Source: CAYXDO01 sp964463485
GTDB lineage: Bacteria > Myxococcota > Kuafuiibacteriia > Kuafuiibacteriales > Kuafuiibacteriaceae
Direction: 5' to 3'
NCBI GenBank assembly: GCA_964463485.1
Contig: CAYXDO010000211.1
Span: forward strand, 1 to 17,411
Length of the DNA: 17,411 nucleotides
The position numbers were made by a program, and so were the translations under genes. Positions 1-6,299 of this stretch are shown here, piece after piece. Below the pieces are notes generated by a model. It saw nothing but the letters and a program-made list of their open reading frames with translations. It made no database searches and was not told the DNA's origin. Numbering within the stretch: the stretch's first letter is position 1; every line of letters starts with the position of its first letter.

Positions 1-441
1 ATCTATTCTTTTTGCGAACAACTTCCCCGCAGCGCACTCAGATCCAGGCCCGGCTACACCCATTTGAATTGACCCGACTACGCTGAGCGACACAACGCCC
101 TCGCGTCGCGCAACCCAACCACGAGTCTGGAGCTGGGCGGCTGGAGAATAATGACAGTCCCGGATGCTTTGGTGATGACGACGCTGCACCCGCGGCAGAG
201 ACACTCGCCCGTCAGGACCGATGTGCACTCGAGAGTGGCTCGGCCGCGCGAATGGTGGGGGCGTCACTCGATTCGCTTGTGGGCAACCGCGTTGGCCGCA
301 GGGTCGTTGCCGGGGTGGAGAAGGAGTTGGAGAAGCTCTCGAGCAAGGCCGCGATTGAGGAGGAGCTCAGCGGTGGGGGGTCCGAGTCTACGTAACGAAG
401 CGCGGCGGCGTGACTTTCGATCGAGTCTTCCGTCGCGCCGT
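1..441. other. Left-edge stretch without a confident gene
   Basis: No protein family is recognisable on either strand before the HAD gene ends at 442. The first 150 bases hold no convincing open frame or promoter; a TTGACC at 69-74 has no good -10 box at the usual distance. From 151 to 395 the plus strand has a coding-like but frame-switching signal, listed separately. The minus strand is open from a GTG at 478 down to 212, but the predicted protein is serine- and proline-rich, as expected for the complement of a Glu/Lys/Leu-rich frame. No hairpin followed by a T-run is visible downstream of the HAD stop codon. Confidence 0.5.
151..395 (+). pseudogene. Possible small frameshifted gene of unknown function
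   Basis: An ATG at 151 follows a good Shine-Dalgarno-like GGAGA at 143-147. The first 30 or so codons in this frame mostly end in G or C. Around 240-252 the coding-like signal moves to the frame one base back. There an open stretch from ATG 252 to TAA 393-395 encodes a Glu/Lys/Leu-rich amphipathic tail (...VEKELEKLSSKAAIEEELSG) with about 80% G/C at third positions. A single-base deletion near 240 would join the two parts into one protein of roughly 80 residues. No family is recognised. The alternative is chance open frames in high-GC DNA, including an overlapping minus-strand frame at 212-478. Confidence 0.25.
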
Positions 442-1185
442 TCAGGTAGAAGTAGTTGGGTTGCTGGAGGGCTGACACGTTGACCGAGCCCGGCCGTAGT
501 TATCCGCGTTGGTGGGCAAAGCCAAGAGGGATCGCAGCTCGGTGACCGAGGCGATCTGGAGGTCGGCGGTGGGATGGGTGAGTGCCGTGCGAGCGACCCA
601 ACAAGCTCGGAGGCCGGCGGCGCGCGCCCCGTCGATGTCTCGGACTGGGTCGTCCCCGACGAAGAGAGCGGCGTCGGCGTGCACGCCGAGCGCGGCGAGG
701 GTCTCGAGGAAGATTCGGGGCTCGGGCTTCTCGCAGCCCGCCTCGGCCGAGATCGTGATGACCTCGAAGAAGCCCGCCAACTCCGCGGCGGCGAGCTTTC
801 GACGTTGGGTCATCGAGCCTCCGTTCGTCACCAGACCGAGGCGATAGGTACGAGCCAGGTCCGTGAGGGTGGCACGGACGCGCGGGTCGGGCTGGATTTC
901 CGCGACGATTCCATCGAGCAGGTCGCTTTCGCTGAAGTGACTTGGGTCGAACTCAGAGGGAAACTCAGCGCATAGATCGTGGTAGAGTCGGCGTCGGTTG
1001 TGTGTGGAGTCACGGGGAAGAGTCCCGAGGGCGAGCGCCTTCTCGACGAGCGGCGGCGGAAGTCGTTTGGCCAGAAAGCGTCCGAGCGCTGTGTCGCGAT
1101 CGATGAGGGTGTTGTCGAGATCGAAGAGGACTGCGGTCAACGTGCGGCCGACGATGCTGGGCGTGGAGTCGGTTCGGCGCCTCAT
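442..1185 (-). CDS. HAD-superfamily hydrolase (subfamily IA-like phosphatase)
   Basis: A 247-residue haloacid dehalogenase-type phosphohydrolase, probably cytosolic and acting on a small phosphorylated metabolite; the substrate cannot be read from sequence. All four HAD motifs are present: motif I FDLDNTLID with nucleophile Asp22 and Asp24, motif II LVTNGG with Thr120, motif III Lys153 in CEKPEPRIF, and motif IV GDDPVRDIDGA with Asp178/179 and Asp183. A helical cap lies between motifs I and II, as in subfamily IA (YjjG/phosphoglycolate phosphatase-like). The last 20 or so residues are low-complexity Ser/Thr/Pro and go beyond the usual end. The ATG at 1185 lies 7 bp after the stop of the upstream kinase-like gene, so it is the last gene of a three-gene operon. 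A phosphatase cotranscribed with kinases is suggestive, but HAD IA enzymes seldom act on phosphoproteins. Confidence 0.88.
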   Translation of the reverse strand: MRRRTDSTPSIVGRTLTAVLFDLDNTLIDRDTALGRFLAKRLPPPLVEKALALGTLPRDSTHNRRRLYHDLCAEFPSEFDPSHFSESDLLDGIVAEIQPDPRVRATLTDLARTYRLGLVTNGGSMTQRRKLAAAELAGFFEVITISAEAGCEKPEPRIFLETLAALGVHADAALFVGDDPVRDIDGARAAGLRACWVARTALTHPTADLQIASVTELRSLLALPTNADNYGRARSTCQPSSNPTTST

Positions 1186-1192
1186 GGGTTGC

Positions 1193-2470
1193 TCAACGGA
1201 CCATGAGTCCGAGGAGAAAGGCGAGTGTGGCGAGGACGGCGGCCGCCAAGATGACGACCAACCCGCCGGTTCCTTCGGTGAGTCTCTCGTAGAAACCGGG
1301 GCGAGGACGAGTCACCACGGGCGCCGGTCCCACGGGGCCGCTGACCTGGAACGGAGCCAAGGAAGGGGGAGGTCGCGGCGCCTGTGCCGGGTCGAGATGA
1401 ATGGGTTGGTCGGGGCCCGCACGAGAGACCGCGTTCGGGCCGCCTGGCGCGAGGCCGGCTCGAGAGGGGCCAAGCGCAGGTCCTTGGGTGGAGCGCGGAG
1501 GAAGAACCGTGGGCGCCTCGCCAAAGCTGACCTCGACGTCCGGGCGCTCGAACGAGGCGCGTTCGTCGACGGTTTGTTCTTCACCAAAGGGGTTGGGACC
1601 CGGCCGCAGAGTCTCCGTTTCGGCGATGTCGTCGGACCGAAGGAGCGCGTCCAGGCTCGTGGCGAGCTCGCTGGCGCTCGAGCCGCGATCAGCGGGGGAC
1701 TTGGACAGGAGTCGGTCGACGAGGCGATCCAGCTCCGGCGCCACATTCGGGACCAGTGAGGCAACTCTCGGCGCAGGCTCGGCGATTTGCTTCATCAACA
1801 CTTCGATGATGCTCGGCGCGGCGAAAGGAGGCCTGCCGGTCAAGCACTCGAACAGAACCGCTCCGATCGAGTATAGGTCGGACCAGGGCCCGACCTCTCC
1901 GCCTTGACATTGCTCCGGGGCGAGGTAGCCGGGAGCTCCGATGACTTCTTGATTTCCGGTGAGCGAGGTGCGGTCGACGAGCCTGGCAAATCCAAAATCG
2001 AGCAGCTTGGGGGCGCCCGTCTCGGTTCGGAGAATAGAGTCGGGCGAGAGATCGCGATGTACGACGCCCTTTCCGTGCGCGTCCGCGAGCGCGCTCGTCA
2101 CGGCGAGCATGATGCGCAAGCTCTCTGCGACCGTGAGCGACTTTTGCTCGATCAGTTGCCGGAGCGTGACTCCCTCGAGCATTTCGGTCACGAGGTAGGG
2201 CCGACCGTCCGGGAGCTTTCCGCTGTCTACGAAGTGCGGAACGGCGGGATGTACGAGCGTGGCGAGGGCCTTCATCTCGTTCTCGAAGCGGCCCATCGTG
2301 GGATGGTCGATGGCGAGGCCGCGCGGCGCGACTTTGAACAGCACGTCGCGGTCTCCGACTCGGAGTTGGGCCGCGCGATAAGCCGGCATCGAACCCGTCG
2401 GGACGCGGGCGAGGATTCGGTAGCGCCGGTCGACGACCACGCCGATCAACTCGTCTCGTGGTGAGCTCAT
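1193..2470 (-). CDS. Tail-anchored Ser/Thr kinase homologue, probable pseudokinase
   Basis: A 425-residue protein with a Hanks-type kinase fold (about residues 15-280), a Pro-rich linker (about 285-400) and one membrane helix at the extreme C-terminus (about 402-424). It leaves essentially nothing outside the membrane, so the kinase domain is held on the cytosolic face. Conserved features kept: Lys46 (VLFK), the αC Glu (FENE), HRD at 138-140, DFG 158-160 and APE 184-186. Three features are lost. The glycine loop reads VPTGSMPAY, without any of the three GxGxxG glycines. The catalytic-loop Lys is Ser142. The metal-binding Asn is Ser145 (HRDLSPDS). Its neighbour encodes a clear paralogue with intact versions of these. 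It starts with ATG overlapping the upstream stop by 4 bp (ATGA), so translation is probably coupled. I infer weak or no catalysis and a possible regulatory or scaffolding role. Confidence 0.88.
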   Translation of the reverse strand: MSSPRDELIGVVVDRRYRILARVPTGSMPAYRAAQLRVGDRDVLFKVAPRGLAIDHPTMGRFENEMKALATLVHPAVPHFVDSGKLPDGRPYLVTEMLEGVTLRQLIEQKSLTVAESLRIMLAVTSALADAHGKGVVHRDLSPDSILRTETGAPKLLDFGFARLVDRTSLTGNQEVIGAPGYLAPEQCQGGEVGPWSDLYSIGAVLFECLTGRPPFAAPSIIEVLMKQIAEPAPRVASLVPNVAPELDRLVDRLLSKSPADRGSSASELATSLDALLRSDDIAETETLRPGPNPFGEEQTVDERASFERPDVEVSFGEAPTVLPPRSTQGPALGPSRAGLAPGGPNAVSRAGPDQPIHLDPAQAPRPPPSLAPFQVSGPVGPAPVVTRPRPGFYERLTEGTGGLVVILAAAVLATLAFLLGLMVR

Positions 2471-3984
2471 TCGATGGATCCGACGGCCGAGGTGAGATCA
2501 GTCGAAGGGGTCCGGAAGTCACTCGACTTTGGGGAACCAAGGACCGCGCCTCCGAGGAGGAACGCTGCGGCGATGAGAGCCAAGATGAGGACTCCGGCGA
2601 GGACGATCATCAGGGGGTTCGCGGGCGGCGGCGTGGGCGGCGGAGCGGCGAGGGGGGGCACGAAACCCAACTGGGGACCGGCCCGCAGCGAGGACTCGCG
2701 AATTTGGGCGTCGCGCGCAGCGCTCAGGAGGTCGGAGGAATCGTAGGGGCGGACTTGGGCGAAGGGGAGCTCGGCTCTCGAGGGTGGACTCGCGTCCTGG
2801 TCGGTACCCGGGTCGGTACCCGGATCGGTCGCCGATCGCGTCTCATCGTCGAAGGAGGGCGCTGATTCGGCGACGGTTCGACCCGTCGTGGAGTCGGAGA
2901 AGTCGAGATTCCAAGTCTCCGAGTCCGAGGAGTCCGAGGCCGTCGGCGCGTCGGTAAAAGCAGGATCGGCCTCTCGCTGAGTGTCTTCGGCGTCGCGAAA
3001 CGACGGAGTGGGATCCGACGGCGCGAGGTCTCCCACGAGACCCGCGAGGTCGACCACACGTGGTGAAGTGATATCGGTGGACTCAGTCCGGTGTGGGTTG
3101 GGGGCAGAGGTGCCGCGGGTGTCGAGGACCGCGACGAGGCGGGCGGACTCGGCCCGAACTTCCGCCAACGAAGGTCGCGCGTCGGGAGACTTCGAGATCA
3201 TGGACATCACGAGATCAGCCAGCGGCGCAGGGACGCTCGCGCCGTGCTTTCGCTCGGCGAGCGGCACGGGAGCGGTCCGAAGCTGAGCCATCATGATGGC
3301 GAGGGGTGGGGTGTTGGGTTCGGCGGAGAAGATCGGTTCACCACACAAACACTCGAACAAGATGGCGCCGAGAGAGTACACGTCGGCCAAGGGGCCCACC
3401 GAAGACCCTTGGCATTGTTCCGGCGACATGTAGGCGGGCGTGCCGAACGTGCTACCCTCGAGGGTGAGTCTGGTCATCGCCGCGTCGAGAGCAAGCCCAA
3501 AGTCGAGGACCTTGGCGAGCTCGGCGCCGGCCACTCGCTGAATGAAGACATTTCCGGGTTTGAGGTCCCGGTGGACGATGCCCAACCGATGCGCCTCGTC
3601 GAGAGCCTCGCAGATCTGGCTGGCGAGGAGCAACACCCGGCGCGGATCCATGGGCCCCTTTCGGATCAGCGCGTCGAGCGGCTCTCCTTCGAGGAGCTCG
3701 GTGACTACGAAAGGGGGACCGTCGGTGAGTTGGCCGGCGTCGACCAGGCGGACCGTATTCGGATGCCTGAGTTTGGAGATGATTCGGATTTCGTGCTCGA
3801 ATCGACGTTGCCGGGTGTCGTCACTGGCGAATCCGATTCTGAGGACCTTGATGGCGACGTCCCGTTCGACCGCGCCGGTTTGAACGGCGCGATATACCGA
3901 GCCCATTCCGCCGCGTCCGAGCACGCCGGTGATTCGGTAGCGCCCGTCCACCACGGTCCCGATGAGTGGGTCGGCTGGGCTCAA
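2467..3984 (-). CDS. Membrane-anchored Ser/Thr protein kinase
   Basis: A 505-residue Hanks-type kinase with an apparently intact active site. The glycine loop GRGGMGSVY has G23, G25 and G28; the VAIK lysine is K46; the catalytic loop HRDLKPGN (138-145) keeps Asp, Lys and Asn; DFG is at 161-163, followed by the GTPAYMSPEQC activation segment. After the kinase domain comes a long acidic, Ser/Asp/Thr-rich linker with short repeats (about 290-450), then one transmembrane helix (about 458-483) and about 20 outside residues. With no real ectodomain it is unlikely to sense external ligands directly. The TTG at 3984 is the only start codon between an in-frame TAA (3997-3999) and the conserved N-terminus, and no clear ribosome-binding site precedes it. 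It is the first gene of the operon and is divergent from the MoxR gene. Confidence 0.93.
   Translation of the reverse strand: MSPADPLIGTVVDGRYRITGVLGRGGMGSVYRAVQTGAVERDVAIKVLRIGFASDDTRQRRFEHEIRIISKLRHPNTVRLVDAGQLTDGPPFVVTELLEGEPLDALIRKGPMDPRRVLLLASQICEALDEAHRLGIVHRDLKPGNVFIQRVAGAELAKVLDFGLALDAAMTRLTLEGSTFGTPAYMSPEQCQGSSVGPLADVYSLGAILFECLCGEPIFSAEPNTPPLAIMMAQLRTAPVPLAERKHGASVPAPLADLVMSMISKSPDARPSLAEVRAESARLVAVLDTRGTSAPNPHRTESTDITSPRVVDLAGLVGDLAPSDPTPSFRDAEDTQREADPAFTDAPTASDSSDSETWNLDFSDSTTGRTVAESAPSFDDETRSATDPGTDPGTDQDASPPSRAELPFAQVRPYDSSDLLSAARDAQIRESSLRAGPQLGFVPPLAAPPPTPPPANPLMIVLAGVLILALIAAAFLLGGAVLGSPKSSDFRTPSTDLTSAVGSIE
2799..2822. repeat. 12-bp perfect tandem duplication in a kinase linker
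   Basis: GGTCGGTACCCG occurs twice head to tail (2799-2810 and 2811-2822), with a partial third unit after it. On the minus strand it encodes the DPGT-DPGT repeat of the kinase's disordered linker. Nearby, at about 2919-2940, short GAG/TCC repeats encode a Ser/Asp run. This looks like slippage-driven length variation in an unstructured region. Confidence 0.75.
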
Positions 3985-4043
3985 GGCGGCAGGAGCTTAC
4001 TCGAAAACTGCTCGGAAGGGGAGCAACTGCAGCGATGCCGAAC

Positions 4044-4076
4044 GCATTGACAATGCAGGACCGGCGGGGCACCGCC
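4044..4076. promoter_or_regulatory. Divergent intergenic region with inverted repeat and -35-like box
   Basis: Between the kinase start (3984) and the proposed MoxR start (4082) lies a perfect inverted repeat, GCATT-GAC-AATGC (4044-4056). It contains a consensus -35 hexamer, TTGACA (4047-4052). No good -10 box follows at 16-18 bp. A GC hairpin, GGCGG-ggca-CCGCC (4063-4076), sits just before the proposed start codon. The palindrome could be an operator, but this is a weak call. Confidence 0.22.
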
Positions 4077-4081
4077 AGCAG

Positions 4082-5026
4082 GTGGCGGAAGCTAGGCCGA
4101 CGGAACGACTCCTCGAGGAGCTTCGCTCCGAGCTGCGACGGGTGATCCGAGGCAAGGACGCGTCCTTGGATTTGGTGCTGGTGGGGGTGTTGGCGGGCGG
4201 GCACGTGCTGCTCGAGGACGTGCCAGGCGTGGGCAAGACCACCCTCGCCAAGGCGTTGGCGGCAGCGATGTCGATGGACTTTGCGCGGGTTCAGTTCACT
4301 CCGGACCTGTTGCCGACGGACATTCTCGGGAGCAACGTGTTGGATCCGCAGAAGGGGACGTTCACGTTCCACACGGGTCCGGTGTTCACTCAGGTGTTGT
4401 TGGCCGACGAGATCAATCGCGCCTCGCCGAGGACCCAGAGCGCGTTGTTGGAGGCGATGAGTGAGGGCCAGGCGACCGTGGACGGGGCGACCCGAAAGCT
4501 CCCGGCGCCGTTTTTCGTGATCGCGACTCAGAACCCGGTCGATTTTCAGGGCACCTACCCGCTCCCTGAAGCTCAGCTCGATCGTTTCTTGCTGAGAATT
4601 CAGCTCGGATATCCCGACGAGGTTCATGAGTTGGAAGTGCTGAGCTCGCGGCGCACCGAGGATCCGCTGAAAGGTGTCAAGCCGGTGGCGAGCGCCGCTG
4701 ATGTGTTGCGGCTTCAGGAGGAGGTGCGCAACGTTCACATCGAGCCGAACGTGGCGCGGTATCTACTCAGAGTCGTGCGCGAGACGCGCGACCAGAAGTC
4801 ATTGATTTTGGGGGCGAGCACGCGCGGAGCGCTGGCGTTGTCGCGGGCCGCGCAGGCTCGTGCGCTCATGTCGCGTCGCAGCTTCGTGAGTCCAGATGAC
4901 GTGAGGAGCTTGGCCGAGGCGGTGATCGCGCACAGGCTGTTGTTGGCTCCGGAGGCCCGTTACGGTGGCAAGGACGCGCGGCAGATCATCCGAGAGTGTG
5001 TGGATCGAGTTCCGGTTCCGACCTGA
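4082..5026 (+). CDS. MoxR-family AAA+ ATPase
   Basis: A 314-residue cytosolic AAA+ ATPase of the MoxR group, chaperone-like ATPases thought to activate or assemble partner proteins encoded beside them, often with DUF58/VWA proteins. Walker A is at about 46-54 (DVPGVGKTT), Walker B at 106-110 (LLADE) followed by INRASPRTQSALLEAM, and sensor 1 in ATQNP (148-152). Then comes the MoxR-typical GTYPLPEAQLDRF and a C-terminal helical lid. The frame stays open upstream to an ATG at 3962, but those 40 residues look non-conserved and would overlap the divergent kinase start. The GTG at 4082 gives the usual family length. It is the first gene of a MoxR-DUF58-transglutaminase operon; its stop is 1 bp before the next ATG. 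Confidence 0.93.
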   Translation: MAEARPTERLLEELRSELRRVIRGKDASLDLVLVGVLAGGHVLLEDVPGVGKTTLAKALAAAMSMDFARVQFTPDLLPTDILGSNVLDPQKGTFTFHTGPVFTQVLLADEINRASPRTQSALLEAMSEGQATVDGATRKLPAPFFVIATQNPVDFQGTYPLPEAQLDRFLLRIQLGYPDEVHELEVLSSRRTEDPLKGVKPVASAADVLRLQEEVRNVHIEPNVARYLLRVVRETRDQKSLILGASTRGALALSRAAQARALMSRRSFVSPDDVRSLAEAVIAHRLLLAPEARYGGKDARQIIRECVDRVPVPT

Positions 5027-5027
5027 G

Positions 5028-6299
5028 ATGAAGCGGCTCGACAGGAAGGGTCTCGCTCGACTCAATCACATTCTCATCCCTGCCACGAAGGGCGAGCGCG
5101 ATCGGTGGCGTCGGGGGCGCACGGGGAAGGTCGTTTCGGTGGCGCTCACCGGTTATTTGTCGCTCACCGAGGAGGGTCGGTTCCTCTCGGTGGCTTGGCT
5201 GTTGGTGGCTTCGCTGGGCGTGGAGGTGCGGGCGAATCAGGTTCACCTGATTTGGTGTTTATTGACCGGCGTCTTCGTCGCGAGTGTGCTCCTGCGTCGC
5301 TTCTACAAGTTGGACGCGCGTCTCGACCTCGAGGTGCCGGAGCGAGTCACGGTGGACGAACCTTTGGAGATCGGGGTCGTGATCGAGAATCGGTCGGCGC
5401 GGGACGCGCTCGCGATCCGGGTGCAGAGGCCTCTTCTTCCCTTTGATGGCCGGTGGACGGGCGCGCCTTCGGTCGTTCGGAAGATCGAGCCGGGGGAGAC
5501 GCGACGGGCCGCGACCTCTGCGGCGTTTGCGACTCGCGGCGTTCATCACCTCGACCCCTTCTACGCGGGATGTATCGTGCCTCTAGGCGTCACGGTGGGG
5601 CCTTCGCTGGAGAGCCCGGCGGCTCGGTTCGTGGTGGTGCCGCGTATCGCGCCGGTCGCGCGCCTTCGGGTGGAAATGGCGACCCGATATCAGCCTGGCG
5701 GTGTCGCGCTGGCCTCTCAGATCGGGGAGTCCAGAGAGTTGATGGGTTTGCGGCCGTATCGCCCAGGGGATCGCGTGCGGGACCTTTCGGCGCGGGGATG
5801 GGGTCGGGTCGGCTATCCCGTCGTGCGTGAATATCAAGAAGAATATTTTACGCGGGTAGGTGTCGTGCTCGACACCGACGGGTTGGACGGGGACGAGCGG
5901 GGGCTCGAGGCGGCGATTTCGCTGGCCGCGGGCGTCGTGGCTCATTTCACCCGCGGGGAGGCGCTGATCGACCTCTTGGTGGTCGGGGACAAGCTCCATC
6001 GGTTGACGCTGGGTCGGAGCTTGGGATTTCTGGAGCAGGCGCTCGATTTGCTCGCCGCTGTCGAGCCATCGGCCGGGTTCGATCAAGAGCGTGTTTCGTC
6101 GATCTTGACGCCTCACCTGTCCAGGCTCTCGTGTGTCGTGTTCGTGGCCCGAGTCGAGGACGAGGGTCGCCGCGCGCTGGTTCGGCGGGTTCGCTCGACG
6201 GGAACGGGTTGCCGGGCGCTCGTCGTCGGTGAGAGCCTGGGAGGGTTCGCGGCGGTGCCTTTGGAGCGTATCGAGCGACGTGAGGAGCTTCACCTGTGA
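5028..6299 (+). CDS. DUF58-domain membrane protein
   Basis: A 423-residue protein of the DUF58 family, the usual partner of MoxR ATPases. Two adjacent hydrophobic segments near the N-terminus (about 55-68 and 72-90) should form a membrane hairpin. A β-rich region follows, then the DUF58 signature at about 240-272: ESRELMGLRPYRPGDRVRD, a nearby Trp, and VREYQEEY. After it comes a VWA-like fold start (VVLDTDG, about 277). The ATG at 5028 is 1 bp after the MoxR stop, and no separate ribosome-binding site is needed if translation is coupled. Its stop overlaps the next start by 4 bp (GTGA). Function is not defined biochemically; by context it links the ATPase to the membrane transglutaminase. The signature Trp is a few residues away from its usual spacing (RDLSARGWGRVG), which may be lineage variation. 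Confidence 0.9.
   Translation: MKRLDRKGLARLNHILIPATKGERDRWRRGRTGKVVSVALTGYLSLTEEGRFLSVAWLLVASLGVEVRANQVHLIWCLLTGVFVASVLLRRFYKLDARLDLEVPERVTVDEPLEIGVVIENRSARDALAIRVQRPLLPFDGRWTGAPSVVRKIEPGETRRAATSAAFATRGVHHLDPFYAGCIVPLGVTVGPSLESPAARFVVVPRIAPVARLRVEMATRYQPGGVALASQIGESRELMGLRPYRPGDRVRDLSARGWGRVGYPVVREYQEEYFTRVGVVLDTDGLDGDERGLEAAISLAAGVVAHFTRGEALIDLLVVGDKLHRLTLGRSLGFLEQALDLLAAVEPSAGFDQERVSSILTPHLSRLSCVVFVARVEDEGRRALVRRVRSTGTGCRALVVGESLGGFAAVPLERIERREELHL

Noticed and set aside
212..478. Minus-strand 88-codon frame overlapping the HAD 3' end
   Set aside because: Ser/Pro-rich composition typical of an antisense frame, a GTG start without a ribosome-binding site, no family; kept only as an alternative in the findings.
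3091..4050. Plus-strand open frame of about 319 codons opposite the active kinase gene
   Set aside because: It mirrors the kinase codons and has no recognisable domain; the opposite strand has a complete kinase domain.
3821..4738. Minus-strand open frame of about 305 codons opposite the MoxR gene
   Set aside because: Arg/His/Gln-rich composition with no motifs, and fully antisense to a gene with intact Walker and sensor motifs; a high-GC shadow frame.
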